Positions 17,686 through 26,467 are shown, counted from the stretch's first letter. The stretch: 64,000 nt of DNA from Methanoculleus sp. UBA430 (GCF_002506585.1 NZ_DAXW01000009.1:409406-473405), one strand, 5' to 3'. Translations and numbers: made by a program. The notes: a model not told the origin generated them from the letters alone.

Positions 17686-18975
17686 TCAGTGCCGCTTCTC
17701 CCATTTCAGGAGTTCCGAGACCTCAGAGAGTGTCTTCCCGCGCCGGATCTCCTCGCGGATCCGCTCTTCGGTCTTTTTGACCTCCATCGCCCGGCGCGCG
17801 ATCTCGTAGGCCCGCTCCCGGGGGACCACCACGACACCGCTCTCGTCGGCGACGATCCAGTCGCCCGGCCGCACCTCCTGCCCGCAACAGGCGATCTCGG
17901 TGTTGATCTCCCCTAGACCCTTGGGGTCCCCGGCGTTCGGAACGGTCGCCGTGGCGAAGACCGGGAGGCCGAGCTCCCGGATGTCGTCGACGTCCCGGGC
18001 TGCTCCGTCGATAACGACGCCGCTAACCCCACGGTTCATCGCGGAGTGAGTGGCAAGTTCCCCCCAGGGCGAGACATCCTTCCTCCCATCGTTGCTGATG
18101 ACGAGGACGTCGCCCGGTCCGGAGACGTCGATCGCCTCGACGGGTTTTGCCCAGTCCCCGGCGACGGTCCGAACCGTCACCGCTCTGCCGACCGCTTTCA
18201 CCCGGCCGCAGATGGAGACGATGCCCGCCATCGCCCCCTTCCGGTGCATGGCGTCGGTGACGTTCGGCGCCGAGACCGCTTCGAGCAAGCGGCGAATGAC
18301 GGCGTCCTGGCTCTCCTCCTCCCGCGGCCGGATCTCGGGCCGGTCGATTGCATCCCTGACCCGCCGCGCCGCCCCGGTCACGTCGGCTGCCTTGATGATG
18401 TTCCCGCCAACGATGACGATCGAGGCCCCGGCGACGACCGCCTCGGATGCGGTCTCTGCGTCCAGCCCCCCCGCGACGGCGATAGGGATGTTCACCTCCC
18501 CTGCAAGGCGATGAAGGAGGTCGAGCGACGACCTCCCGATCATTTGCTGATCGATGCCCACGTGGGCGTTGATGTAGTCGACGCCGAGCGCCGCAAGTTC
18601 CCGCGACCGGGAGACGGGATCACTGACGTTGATGAGGTCGGCCATGATCCGGACGCCGTATTTGCGCCCGGAGCGGACCGCCTCGGTTATGACGGTATCG
18701 TCGGCATCGGCGAGGATGCAGACGATTGCGGCACCGGACTTCGCCGCCATCTCTACCTCGATGGCCCCGGTATCGGCGATCTTCATGTCCGCGACGATCT
18801 CATGGTCGGGGAAGCGCTCGCGGAGCGTCCGCACGGCCTGCATCCCCTCGCTTTTGATCAGGGGCGTTCCGGCCTCAATCCAGTCCGCACCACCACGAAC
18901 CGCCTCATCCGCGATCTCTACCGCACGATCGAGCTCGAGGAGATCGAGCGCCACCTGGAGAGTAGGCGTTGCCAT
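17686..18975 (-). CDS. 3-hexulose-6-phosphate synthase fused to an RraA-like domain
   Basis: 429 residues. Residues 1-210 are an HPS/OMPDC-superfamily barrel (LQVALDLLELDRAVEIADEA, IEAGTPLIKSEG, IVADMKIADTG, NAHVGIDQQMIG, AVAGGLDAETA, VIVGGNII). Residues about 230-429 are an RraA/dimethylmenaquinone methyltransferase-like domain (AMHRKGAMAGIV, GPGDVLVISNDGRKDVSPWGEL, GVVIDGAARDVDDI). In archaea HPS runs the ribulose monophosphate pathway in reverse, supplying ribulose-5-phosphate and formaldehyde. This fusion is known in methanogens. The gene looks nearly leaderless, because GATAAATAGA (18998-19007, minus strand) is about 25-30 bases before the ATG. Confidence 0.87.
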   Translation of the reverse strand: MATPTLQVALDLLELDRAVEIADEAVRGGADWIEAGTPLIKSEGMQAVRTLRERFPDHEIVADMKIADTGAIEVEMAAKSGAAIVCILADADDTVITEAVRSGRKYGVRIMADLINVSDPVSRSRELAALGVDYINAHVGIDQQMIGRSSLDLLHRLAGEVNIPIAVAGGLDAETASEAVVAGASIVIVGGNIIKAADVTGAARRVRDAIDRPEIRPREEESQDAVIRRLLEAVSAPNVTDAMHRKGAMAGIVSICGRVKAVGRAVTVRTVAGDWAKPVEAIDVSGPGDVLVISNDGRKDVSPWGELATHSAMNRGVSGVVIDGAARDVDDIRELGLPVFATATVPNAGDPKGLGEINTEIACCGQEVRPGDWIVADESGVVVVPRERAYEIARRAMEVKKTEERIREEIRRGKTLSEVSELLKWEKRH

Positions 18976-19129
18976 GCAGTATAGTATGACAAGGATTCTA
19001 TTTATCAGGGCCGGGCCGGGGAAACCTATATGCCATGAGATGAACGAGGTAGCCGGCGCCCACGTTGTCCCTGCCCCCGGGAAGAGGGGGACGGGGCGGC
19101 CGTATCGGCGGCACGGATGTGATTGAAGG

Positions 19130-20092
19130 ATGGTCGAAATTGGATATAAACTGGCGAGCGAAGAGCATGGGCCCCTCGACCTGGTCTGCTACGCCCGCCA
19201 GGCAGAAGATGCCGGCTTTAGGTTTGCCATGATATCGGATCACTACCACCCCTGGACAAACCAACAGGGGCAGAGCCCGTTCGTCTGGGGAGTACTTGGC
19301 GGCATCTCGCAGGTGACGGCGGACCTCCACCTGGTGACCGGAGTCACCTGCCCGACGATCCGGACACACCCGGGGATCATCGCCCAGGCTGCCGCAACCG
19401 CGGCAAGCATGATGCCCGGACGGTTCAGTCTGGGCCTCGGGTCGGGCGAGAACCTCAACGAGCATGTCTTCGGCGACCCCTGGCCCGCGGCCCCCATCCG
19501 GATAGAGATGCTTGAAGAGGCGATCGAGGTGATCAGACTGCTCTGGAAGGGAGGTATGCAGGATCACTACGGCTCCTTCTACACCCTGGAGAACGCTCAG
19601 ATATTCTCGCTCCCTGATGAACTCCCTCCCATCTACATCGCGTCCGAAGGCCCGATCAGCGCTTCTCTGGCCGGGCGGGCCGGTGACGGGTTCATCAACC
19701 CGGGCACCAATGCAGAGGAGAACCTCATCATCTTCCGGGACTCCGGGGGCGGCGATAAGCCGGCATACATCGAGATATCGGTCTGCTGGGCAGAGACCGA
19801 GGAAGAGGGGCGGACGACCGCCTACGAGCAGTGGCCGATCGCGGCAAACACCGGGGAACTCAACAGGCTTCTTCCCACCCCCGTTCACTACGAACAGGTG
19901 GCGAAGATGGCGACGCCGGAGGACGTCGCAAAGCACGTCGTCTGCGGCCCCGATCCGGAGCCCTATGTCAGGAAGATCGAGGAGAGCGTGAAAAAGGGAT
20001 TCGATCACGTCTGCATCCACCAGATCGGGCAGCAGCAGCGTGAGTTCATGGAGTCTGCCGCAAAGGAGATCCTGCCGCAGTTCACGAAGTAG
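19130..20092 (+). CDS. F420-dependent LLM-class oxidoreductase (glucose-6-phosphate dehydrogenase-like subgroup)
   Basis: 320 residues in a luciferase-like barrel using coenzyme F420. Visible markers are IGYKLASEEHGPLDLV at the N-terminus, MISDHYHPWTNQQGQSPFVWGVLG (about 36-60), TGVTCPTIRTHPGIIAQAAATAA and GRFSLGLGSGENLNEHVFG. These place it in the Fgd-like subgroup rather than with methylene-H4MPT reductase. The physiological substrate cannot be read from the sequence. A TATA-like AAACCTATAT lies at 19022-19031. The leader contains a CCCCC/GGGGG hairpin (19074-19090). Confidence 0.82.
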   Translation: MVEIGYKLASEEHGPLDLVCYARQAEDAGFRFAMISDHYHPWTNQQGQSPFVWGVLGGISQVTADLHLVTGVTCPTIRTHPGIIAQAAATAASMMPGRFSLGLGSGENLNEHVFGDPWPAAPIRIEMLEEAIEVIRLLWKGGMQDHYGSFYTLENAQIFSLPDELPPIYIASEGPISASLAGRAGDGFINPGTNAEENLIIFRDSGGGDKPAYIEISVCWAETEEEGRTTAYEQWPIAANTGELNRLLPTPVHYEQVAKMATPEDVAKHVVCGPDPEPYVRKIEESVKKGFDHVCIHQIGQQQREFMESAAKEILPQFTK

Positions 20093-20126
20093 CGGCCAGC
20101 GGAGAGGGAGACCGGTTAAAAGGGGG

Positions 20127-20465
20127 TTATGGATCGGTTGGATCCTCTAGATCCGTCCGTACCCGACAGATGGTCTCGACCGGCAGGACAAATATCCTGC
20201 CGTCGCCCGGCTTCCCGGTCCGGCCGTTCGCCCGGATGATACCGATGACCTTCTCGACATCGGCATCGCTGACGACCATTTCGATCTTCACCTTCGGGAT
20301 GAGCTCGACCGGCATCACCTTCCCCCTGAACTTGAGGGCGATGCCCCGCTGTGCCCCCCGTCCCATGACCTCGCCCACGGTCATGCCGTAGATGCCGTCC
20401 GCCTCGAGCGCTGCTTTCACGGAGTCGAACATCTCCGGCCTGATGACTGCGCAGACCATCTTCAT
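20127..20465 (-). CDS. glnK: P-II family nitrogen regulator
   Basis: 112 residues. The ATG at 20465 has a strong SD, GAGGTGAT, directly upstream. It has the P-II hallmarks: MKMVCAVIRPEMFDSVKAAL, a T-loop region GRGAQRGIALKFRGK, ELIPKVKIEMVVSDADVEKVI and TGKPGDGRIFVLPVE. The T-loop residue equivalent to uridylylated Tyr51 is Phe46, so the bacterial covalent modification is not expected. It follows amt by 10 bases on the same strand, the classical pairing in which GlnK plugs the ammonium channel. Confidence 0.92.
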   Translation of the reverse strand: MKMVCAVIRPEMFDSVKAALEADGIYGMTVGEVMGRGAQRGIALKFRGKVMPVELIPKVKIEMVVSDADVEKVIGIIRANGRTGKPGDGRIFVLPVETICRVRTDLEDPTDP

Positions 20466-20475
20466 CCGGATCACC

Positions 20476-21669
20476 TCACACCCGCACGGACTCGCCGTGC
20501 TGGGCGATGTCCAGTCCGACATATTCTTCCTCCTCGGTGACCCGCAGCCCCAACACCGCGTCGACGACCCTCGCGATGGCGTAGGTCACGCCGAATGAGT
20601 AGGCCACGACCACGCCCACATCTACCACCTGGATGAGGAACTGAACCGGGTTACCATCGATCATGCCGCTCACGCCGCCGATTGCCGCGACCGCAAAGAC
20701 CCCGGTTGCGAGAGCGCCGAAGATGCCACCCATGCCGTGGATCGCCCAGGCATCGAGGCTCTCGTCAAGACCTTTCTGGACGCGGAAGACCAGGGCGCCG
20801 TAGCAGAAGAGGCCTGCGCCGGCACCGATCACGATGGCGGCCATGGGATCGACGAACCCGGCCGCCGGGGTGATGGCGACAAGCCCGGCGATGGCCCCGC
20901 TGATCATCCCGATCGATCCGGGCCTGCCCCGAACCCAGGCAGCGCAAAGCCAGGCAAGGGCCCCCGCAGCGGCCGAGATGTTCGTCACGATAAATGCATT
21001 TGCCGCAAGGCCGTCTGCGGCAAGAGCGCTGCCGGCGTTGAACCCGAACCACCCGAACCAGAGGAGCGCCCCCCCGAGGAGAGCCAGCGGGATGTTGTTC
21101 GGCTCCATGCCGTGGCCGCCGAAGCCGAGACGCTTCCCGATGACGAGCGCGAGCGCGAGCGCGGAGAACCCGGAGCTGATGTGGACAACCGTGCCGCCGG
21201 CGAAGTCAAGCGCGCCGAGTTGCGCCGCCCATCCGCCACCCCAGGCCCAGTGAGCAAGCGGGTCGTAGACCAGCGTCGTCCAGAGCAGGCCGAAGACGAG
21301 GAACGAACTGATCTTGATCCGTTCCGCAACCCCGGACGTCACGATTGCAAGCGTGAGGCCTGCAAAGACCATCTGGAAAACCACAAAGAGCAGGTCGGGA
21401 ATGCCGTCGCCGTCCACACCGATGCCTTGCAGGAAGGCGTACTCGAGGCCTCCGACCAGCCCCTGGAGATCGGTCCCGAACGAGAGGCTGTAGCCGCAGA
21501 CGACCCACTGGATGCTGACGAGAGCGAACGCGATGAACGAGAGTGCGATCATGGAGATGAGGTTCTTGCGCCGGACGAGCCCGCCGTAGAAGAGCCCCAC
21601 TCCCGGGGTCATCAGCATGACCATAGCCGTACAGATGAGAACAAACGCCGTAGCGCCGGTGTCAATCAT
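20476..21669 (-). CDS. amt: Ammonium transporter
   Basis: 397 residues with about 11 hydrophobic helices. The twin channel histidines are His163 (GGTVVHISSG) and His311 (AWAIHGMGGIFG). TPGVGLFYGGLVRRKN at the N-terminus and DPLAHWAWGGGW are family signatures. It imports ammonium and is co-transcribed with glnK. The promoter region carries a sequence matching the NrpR operator consensus, so repression under nitrogen sufficiency is likely. Confidence 0.95.
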   Translation of the reverse strand: MIDTGATAFVLICTAMVMLMTPGVGLFYGGLVRRKNLISMIALSFIAFALVSIQWVVCGYSLSFGTDLQGLVGGLEYAFLQGIGVDGDGIPDLLFVVFQMVFAGLTLAIVTSGVAERIKISSFLVFGLLWTTLVYDPLAHWAWGGGWAAQLGALDFAGGTVVHISSGFSALALALVIGKRLGFGGHGMEPNNIPLALLGGALLWFGWFGFNAGSALAADGLAANAFIVTNISAAAGALAWLCAAWVRGRPGSIGMISGAIAGLVAITPAAGFVDPMAAIVIGAGAGLFCYGALVFRVQKGLDESLDAWAIHGMGGIFGALATGVFAVAAIGGVSGMIDGNPVQFLIQVVDVGVVVAYSFGVTYAIARVVDAVLGLRVTEEEEYVGLDIAQHGESVRV

Positions 21670-21717
21670 ACCCCGGCCCCCGGATTATCAACTGGTTGTT
21701 CATGATGTTCATCGGAA

Positions 21718-21731
21718 GGAAGTTGCCTTCC
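21718..21731. promoter_or_regulatory. Candidate NrpR operator upstream of amt
   Basis: GGAA-GTTGCC-TTCC matches the GGAA-N6-TTCC consensus described for the NrpR repressor in Methanococcus. It lies 49 bases before the amt ATG, just downstream of the minus-strand TATA box, where a bound repressor would block initiation. An extra GGAA at 21714 extends the symmetry. Confidence 0.6.
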
Positions 21732-21733
21732 TA

Positions 21734-21744
21734 CATTAATAAAG
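21734..21744 (-). promoter_or_regulatory. amt promoter TATA box
   Basis: CTTTATTAATG on the minus strand is about 65-75 bases before the amt ATG and predicts initiation near 21714. The same AT-rich segment read rightward (TTAATAAAG) could serve the divergent DUF2115 gene. Confidence 0.5.
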
Positions 21745-21814
21745 TTTTCCATATGTGGCGCATATCGGGCGAGGACTGATACCCTCTACGGTCGAAGATT
21801 ACCTGAGTGATGCT

Positions 21815-22372
21815 ATGAACACCATCCGGGGGCCTGAAGGCGCCCGCCAGGTCTGCGCCCGCCTGCGGTCGGCAACGACGCGACGGGAGCTTGCGGCTGC
21901 CCTCTACCGCGAGGTCTCCGGCTACTCGCTCTTCGACCTCCAGGCGATGCGAGGGAGGGTGGAGAAAGACCTCCAGGCCGTCCCCACAGGATACCGACAG
22001 CGCCTCTACCCGCGCATGATGGAGATGATCTTTGAGACGCAGCATGCCCTCATCACCACCATGCGCCGTGGCGGCGCGGATGTACCGGATGAACCGCTTC
22101 CCGGAGAGTTCCAGGACTTCTGCAAGATGGTCGAGGAGACATGCCTTGCCGTGGACGAGGAGGAGCAGCACCTCGAGGTCCTCTACTTCCTCCTTGCTGC
22201 CTTCAACATGTTTGTCCTCGACCGCCCCGCCCACCCGGTGGGCACGCCCTTTCCCGGCGGGTTTACGGTCGAGGTCAGGAACGGGGAATACCTCTGCCCC
22301 GTCCGTGAGAAGGCCGACGACGTCGAGAACGCGCTCTGCCCCTACTGCCCGGCAAAACAGAGCGATGTATAG
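21815..22372 (+). CDS. DUF2115 / UPF0305-like methanogen protein
   Basis: 185 residues from the ATG at 21815 (GAGTGATG upstream). A GTG at 21755 would add 20 residues but lies too close to the likely TATA box. The protein is helical and ends with YLCPVREKADDVENALCPYCPAKQ-type sequence (Cys-Pro-Val and Cys-Pro-x-Cys), the signature I associate with the methanogen-restricted UPF0305 family. The spaced cysteines suggest a metal site. Function is unknown. It is divergent from amt and sits alone. Confidence 0.65.
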   Translation: MNTIRGPEGARQVCARLRSATTRRELAAALYREVSGYSLFDLQAMRGRVEKDLQAVPTGYRQRLYPRMMEMIFETQHALITTMRRGGADVPDEPLPGEFQDFCKMVEETCLAVDEEEQHLEVLYFLLAAFNMFVLDRPAHPVGTPFPGGFTVEVRNGEYLCPVREKADDVENALCPYCPAKQSDV

Positions 22373-22378
22373 GAGAGA

Positions 22379-22489
22379 TCAGACCTCGAGTCCGTCTGCA
22401 CTGCAGACATCACGCAGCAGCAGAGCCCGTGCAGCCCCGTACTCCGCGGATATTGCGTGAGCCCCGTCGTCAAGAGAAGGGCCCTGCAT
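22379..22489 (-). CDS. Possible small protein downstream of the nitroreductase gene
   Basis: A 36-residue frame (MQGPSLDDGAHAISAEYG...) lies 47 bases beyond the nitroreductase stop on the same strand. Its composition is coding-like (Ala/Asp/Leu-rich), but there is no clear ribosome-binding site and no motif. It fills the otherwise empty stretch 22373-22536. Confidence 0.18.
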   Translation of the reverse strand: MQGPSLDDGAHAISAEYGAARALLLRDVCSADGLEV

Positions 22490-22536
22490 TTTCAGCCGGG
22501 AAACGACGGTACAAAAATAGTTCGGGTGTTATCCAC

Positions 22537-23064
22537 CTACTCTTCCTCGTATCGCTCGAAGAATGTGACCTCGTCGAGGATCTTCTTCTGCGTGATCTTG
22601 ATCTCTTCGGGGTATCCCGCGGGGATAAGAGAGACGAGCGTGTACTCTTCAGGGACGTTGAGGAGTTTCCGGACGTCCTCGGCGTAATCTTTCTTCTCCC
22701 CCGCAACCCAGCAGGACCCGATCCCCCAGGCCTGGAGCGCGAGGAGGAGCTGCATCGTCGCGGCACAGCAATCCTCAAGGTAGTACTTCGCGTCCCTCTT
22801 TCCAAAGACAGCGAAGCAGATGGGTGCATCGGCGATGAACCTGCCGTTCTCGGCCAGGTCCGCGATTGCCCGCAGCGTCTCGCGATTCTGGATGGTCCCA
22901 AAGAGCCAGGGCTGCTCGTTTCTCGCCGTCGGGGCAAGGCGCGCGCAGTCAAGGGCGTCCTTGATGATCTTCTCCTCGATGGGAGTGTCCTTGTACTTCC
23001 GCACGCTGTGCCTGCTCCGTATGACAGTGACACCGAGGTTAACCGTTCCACCAATCGGACTCAT
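22537..23064 (-). CDS. Nitroreductase-family flavoprotein
   Basis: 175 residues, the short form of the family. The FMN-binding start SRHSVRKYKDTPIEEKII and the APTARNEQPWLF motif are clear, as are the C-terminal LQAWGIGSCWVAG and SLIPAGYPEE. It probably reduces an electrophilic or quinone-like substrate with a flavin; the substrate is unknown. No strong SD precedes the ATG at 23064, and a slightly later start cannot be excluded. It is a single gene facing the DUF2115 gene. Confidence 0.85.
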   Translation of the reverse strand: MSPIGGTVNLGVTVIRSRHSVRKYKDTPIEEKIIKDALDCARLAPTARNEQPWLFGTIQNRETLRAIADLAENGRFIADAPICFAVFGKRDAKYYLEDCCAATMQLLLALQAWGIGSCWVAGEKKDYAEDVRKLLNVPEEYTLVSLIPAGYPEEIKITQKKILDEVTFFERYEEE

Positions 23065-23139
23065 GCAACGATGGTGGGCACTCCTGGCCTAAATACCTTG
23101 GGGAAAAGGAGATAGGGATGCCTCATCGGGGGAGCGGCC

Positions 23140-24336
23140 CTAGAAGAGGCCCTGTATCATCTGCAGCATATTCGAGAAACCGTCGGTGATGACCACCGTC
23201 GGATCGATCCCGAGAACGGGAAAGATGAAGAGGAAGTAGGCAATGACCCCAATCGTGCACCCGACATTGGCAAGAGCAGCGACCAGCACCACCCGGAAGA
23301 GAGGGATCTTCCGCATCTCCGAGAAGGTCTCCGCCGCGATGATCTGACGAAGTTCTCCGGCGGTGGGCTTCCGTATCTTTGCCTCGACGGCGGCGGCGAA
23401 CCATCCCGCCGCAAGCAGCGGGTTGAGCGACGTCATCCAGGAGACGGCAAACGCCGTTGCGGCCGAGAGGGGGTGCCCGCCTGCGAGCAGTGTGAACACG
23501 GCGCTTAACGCGCCGGTGATCAGGATCCAGTAGACAAAGGCGGCGAGCAGGATGTCCAGGCCCACGCCGGAGAAGGCTATCGCGGCGAAGAGGAGGAGGA
23601 AGAGGCCGGTGACTGCCGCACCGAGGATCTTCCCCCACGGCAGGCCCTTTGACTCGGCGGTCAGGGCCGGTAGCGGCGGCAGCGTCTCCGGCGCATCAAG
23701 GTAGCGCTGGACCCCCCGGATATGCCCGGCACCGACGACCGCGAGCACCCGCTCGTACCGGCCCCCGAGCATCAGGACCTGGTGAGCAAGGTACGCGTCC
23801 CGTTCGTCGATCAAAGCCTGGGCACCCCGAGGAGAGAACTTTCGGAACTCCTCCATCGCGGCACTCACCACGTCCTGATTCGTGAGCGTGTCCACATCGA
23901 TCTCCTCACCCTCGACGTTCACCAGCGAGTAGAGCAGAGCCCCGATGAACTTGAACTTCTCCCAGATCCCCATATTCCCCCAGAACCGGGCAAGCGTGAT
24001 CCGGATATCCCGGTCGATGAACGCTACGGGTTTCTGGTGCGCTTTGGCCTCATCGATTGCGGTCAGCATCTCGGTACCGGGTTTCACGCCGGTCTCGGCA
24101 CCGATCCGCTGCTGGATGTAGGTGAGCACCCACTGAACAAGGAGCTGACCGAAGTTTCCGCCTTTCAGGACATCCGCAACAGAGGGCTCGGCCACTTCCT
24201 CCGTGAGCGCTGTATACCGGCCCCTGTCGAGTTCGACGCCGACGATATCGGGCCCGAACTCCTCAATAGCTGATCGGACATCCTCAACGCTCTTCTGCGA
24301 GACGTGGGCGGTTCCGACAAGACGAATCTCAGTCAT
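23140..24336 (-). CDS. TraB/PrgY-family membrane protein
   Basis: 398 residues. The soluble N-terminal domain (1-235) has the TraB motifs VGTAHVSQKSVEDV, VGVELDRGRY and VVGAGHIRGV. The C-terminal half has about four to five hydrophobic segments. The family is compared to the erythromycin-esterase/TIKI metalloprotease-like fold and was named from bacterial pheromone shutdown. The archaeal role is unknown. Its start overlaps the YkgJ-type gene by 8 bases, so it is last in the cobT-like/guaAA/YkgJ/TraB transcript. Confidence 0.88.
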   Translation of the reverse strand: MTEIRLVGTAHVSQKSVEDVRSAIEEFGPDIVGVELDRGRYTALTEEVAEPSVADVLKGGNFGQLLVQWVLTYIQQRIGAETGVKPGTEMLTAIDEAKAHQKPVAFIDRDIRITLARFWGNMGIWEKFKFIGALLYSLVNVEGEEIDVDTLTNQDVVSAAMEEFRKFSPRGAQALIDERDAYLAHQVLMLGGRYERVLAVVGAGHIRGVQRYLDAPETLPPLPALTAESKGLPWGKILGAAVTGLFLLLFAAIAFSGVGLDILLAAFVYWILITGALSAVFTLLAGGHPLSAATAFAVSWMTSLNPLLAAGWFAAAVEAKIRKPTAGELRQIIAAETFSEMRKIPLFRVVLVAALANVGCTIGVIAYFLFIFPVLGIDPTVVITDGFSNMLQMIQGLF

Positions 24337-24871
24337 GGACCACCTTCATACCTTCGCTGTCGATAACTGCGCGCGTTCCTGGCGACACCGTCGAACGCTC
24401 GTAAACTATCCGGAGACCAGCCTCCTCTGCTGCCTCGGCAGCCTGCCGCCTGCAGAGGTCGGCGCCGAGAGCCTGCGCGTCGCGGAGAGAGATGGGTTTC
24501 CCGAGGCCGGGGCACTCGGAGACCAGCAGTCCGTCATCGACGAGCATAAACGGATATGTACGGCAGATCCAGGGGCGATGGGCGTAGATGGAGCACCGTC
24601 CGTCGCAAAGAAAGATACAGGCATCGGCAGTGCGCCGGATGCACCACGCAAGCGTATACTCGCCGCCATTGCCGGCATCGATGAAGTCGGGATAGGGCTC
24701 GGCAACCTCATCCCATGCCATCCCGGTAGCCGCCATGATTACCCGGATCTCAGCAGGGCTCACGATAACCAGGTTCGAATCCTCCGCGATCCGTCGGCAG
24801 CAGGCCCCGCACCGCTGGCAGGAAAACCCGATGGACCCGACCCGGCCCGCAACGTCGTCTACTCCGAACAT
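24329..24871 (-). CDS. YkgJ-family cysteine-cluster protein
   Basis: 180 residues. An N-terminal CQRCGACC cluster (Cys18, 21, 24, 25) and later cysteines in CIFLCDGRCSIYAHRPWICRTYP form the typical zinc or iron-sulfur binding set of the CxxCxxCC family. The biochemical role is unknown. It overlaps guaAA upstream by 13 bases and the TraB-family gene downstream by 8, so the genes are tightly coupled. Confidence 0.85.
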   Translation of the reverse strand: MFGVDDVAGRVGSIGFSCQRCGACCRRIAEDSNLVIVSPAEIRVIMAATGMAWDEVAEPYPDFIDAGNGGEYTLAWCIRRTADACIFLCDGRCSIYAHRPWICRTYPFMLVDDGLLVSECPGLGKPISLRDAQALGADLCRRQAAEAAEEAGLRIVYERSTVSPGTRAVIDSEGMKVVHD

Positions 24872-25413
24872 ATCCGGTCAAAGTTCTCGAAGATGACCCG
24901 TCCGTTGACGGTATGGCTGACCTCCGGGTGCCACTGGACACCATAGAGGCGTTCATCGGGAGACGCCATCGCCTCTACGCCGCAGATTACCGATTCTGCA
25001 AGCCGGACGAAGCCAGCGGGAACCACCGAGACCTCGTCTGCGTGCGACGCCCAGACCTGCATCCGGTCCGGGTAGCCCTGAAGCAGGCTGTCCCGTTCGA
25101 GGATATCGACCTCGACCGCACCGAATCCGCCGCTTGCCCCCCGGCGGACTGCACCCCCCCGGGCTGTCGCCATGATGTGCAGCCCAAGACAGATGCCGAG
25201 AACGGGAAGATCGAGATCGAGGTACGCAGGAGCGGCACCGGCACGGTCCAGGGTCGGGCCGCCGCCGAGGATGATGCCCCGGCAGCCCCGGGAGACCTCG
25301 GCCGGCGAGGTCTCATTGGAGATCATCGTGGCCTCAATGTCCATGTCCCGGAGTGCCCTCAAGATCAGGTGGTTGAACTGTCCATGATTGTTGACCACAT
25401 AAAGTGGAAGCAT
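24859..25413 (-). CDS. guaAA: GMP synthase glutamine amidotransferase subunit (subunit A)
   Basis: 184 residues, the stand-alone class I glutaminase half of archaeal GMP synthase. Catalytic Cys75 lies in LGICLGLH, and His162 and Glu164 in VQWHPEVSH. It releases ammonia from glutamine for the ATP-pyrophosphatase subunit, which is encoded elsewhere. The start MLPLYVVNNHGQFNHLI is family-typical. An AT-rich CTTTTTACATCC about 20 bases upstream could be its own promoter, in addition to read-through from the cobT-like gene. Confidence 0.93.
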   Translation of the reverse strand: MLPLYVVNNHGQFNHLILRALRDMDIEATMISNETSPAEVSRGCRGIILGGGPTLDRAGAAPAYLDLDLPVLGICLGLHIMATARGGAVRRGASGGFGAVEVDILERDSLLQGYPDRMQVWASHADEVSVVPAGFVRLAESVICGVEAMASPDERLYGVQWHPEVSHTVNGRVIFENFDRICSE

Positions 25414-25450
25414 TGCTTATAGATGGATGTAAAAAGGTATAGTCCTTCCC

Positions 25451-26467
25451 TCAAGCATACTTCCTGACAAAATCGAAGACTTTTCTGGTGATCTCTTCCG
25501 GTTCGTGGCCCATCAGATAGGCAAGCGTCAGGGCCCCGCCGGCGCCCATCCCCTCCTTGACCTCACCGATACAGTAACGGGCGAGCCCGACATGTCCGAT
25601 CTCGGCGAAGTTCGGGTCGACGAAGTACGCGACAGTGCCGACGTCGGCGACCGACCGGACGAACCCGGCGGAGGGATCGTCCCTGACATACACAGTCGTC
25701 GCGAGATGCGGCACCCGTTTCCCGAGCGCTTTCAAGGTAGCCGCGACAGCAAGCATCTGGGTCCCGCCGGCGAAGAGGATCTCGCCGGAATACGCGCTCG
25801 CGATCCCCGCCGCGACCGGCATCATGGGGTCGCCCGCGGCGCGGAGGATATCCAGGGGCTCTCGTGCGCCGGTGGCATCTATCCTGGCGAGCACATCTCT
25901 GCAGACAGCGTCCTTCAGGCCCAGCGGGTTCTTGATGAAGGCACTGCTGACCGAGGCGTCGTAGCCGAGCGCCCGGAGGACGCAGAGGGCGGTCGTCGTC
26001 CCGCCGGGAACGCACTCGCCAAGCATCAGGAGGTCGCTGTACTGCGAAAGAAGTCTGCCGATCATCTCCCCCCGCTCAAAGAGGAGCGCCGCCTGCGGCA
26101 CCGCGTCCTCCATCCGCGGATCGCCGCCGGGGCTCCCGTAGGCGTCCAGACAGGGGACCGTGGGGGTATGGGCAAGCCCGGCGTTGATGAGGACGGGCGC
26201 GAGGCCCGTCAGTTCCATCATGGACCGGGTGATGGACGCCGGCGTCGGGCACCCGGTGGGGGTGTTCGGCCGGGCCGGTATGCTCGTGATCGCGCCGGTC
26301 GTGACGAGTTCCGCGTCCAGAACCGGCGTGAGCAGGGTCTTTTCAGGGGTCGGCCCGGCGCCGGAGATGCCGGGGACGGTGGAGAGCATGGTATTGCCGA
26401 GAACGAGCGCCAGCATCGGACGACGGGGCCGGATACCCGGATCTTCGGAGAGGAAGGGGTGAGACAT
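25451..26467 (-). CDS. cobT: CobT-like nicotinate-nucleotide:dimethylbenzimidazole phosphoribosyltransferase family protein
   Basis: 338 residues from the ATG at 26467; the open frame runs on to 27079, but that part is repeat sequence. MLALVLGNT...PGISGAGPTPEKTLLTPVLDAELV, LINAGLAHTPTVPCLD, GECVPGGTTTALCVL and FAGGTQMLAVAATLKALG match the archaeal CobT-related family (about 350 residues). The role is activation of the lower base for cobamides. The context, cobZ and cobS divergently placed, supports this. No clear SD is present, so the exact start is uncertain (26518 is the alternative). Confidence 0.82.
   Translation of the reverse strand: MSHPFLSEDPGIRPRRPMLALVLGNTMLSTVPGISGAGPTPEKTLLTPVLDAELVTTGAITSIPARPNTPTGCPTPASITRSMMELTGLAPVLINAGLAHTPTVPCLDAYGSPGGDPRMEDAVPQAALLFERGEMIGRLLSQYSDLLMLGECVPGGTTTALCVLRALGYDASVSSAFIKNPLGLKDAVCRDVLARIDATGAREPLDILRAAGDPMMPVAAGIASAYSGEILFAGGTQMLAVAATLKALGKRVPHLATTVYVRDDPSAGFVRSVADVGTVAYFVDPNFAEIGHVGLARYCIGEVKEGMGAGGALTLAYLMGHEPEEITRKVFDFVRKYA

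Noticed and set aside
19130..20092. Methylenetetrahydromethanopterin reductase (mer)
   Set aside because: The N-terminus and the SDHYHPWTNQQGQSPF region fit the Fgd-like F420 oxidoreductase subgroup better than Mer.
24772..24782. GGTTCGAATCC, a tRNA T-arm-like word
   Set aside because: It lies inside the YkgJ-family coding sequence and no acceptor or anticodon stems surround it.
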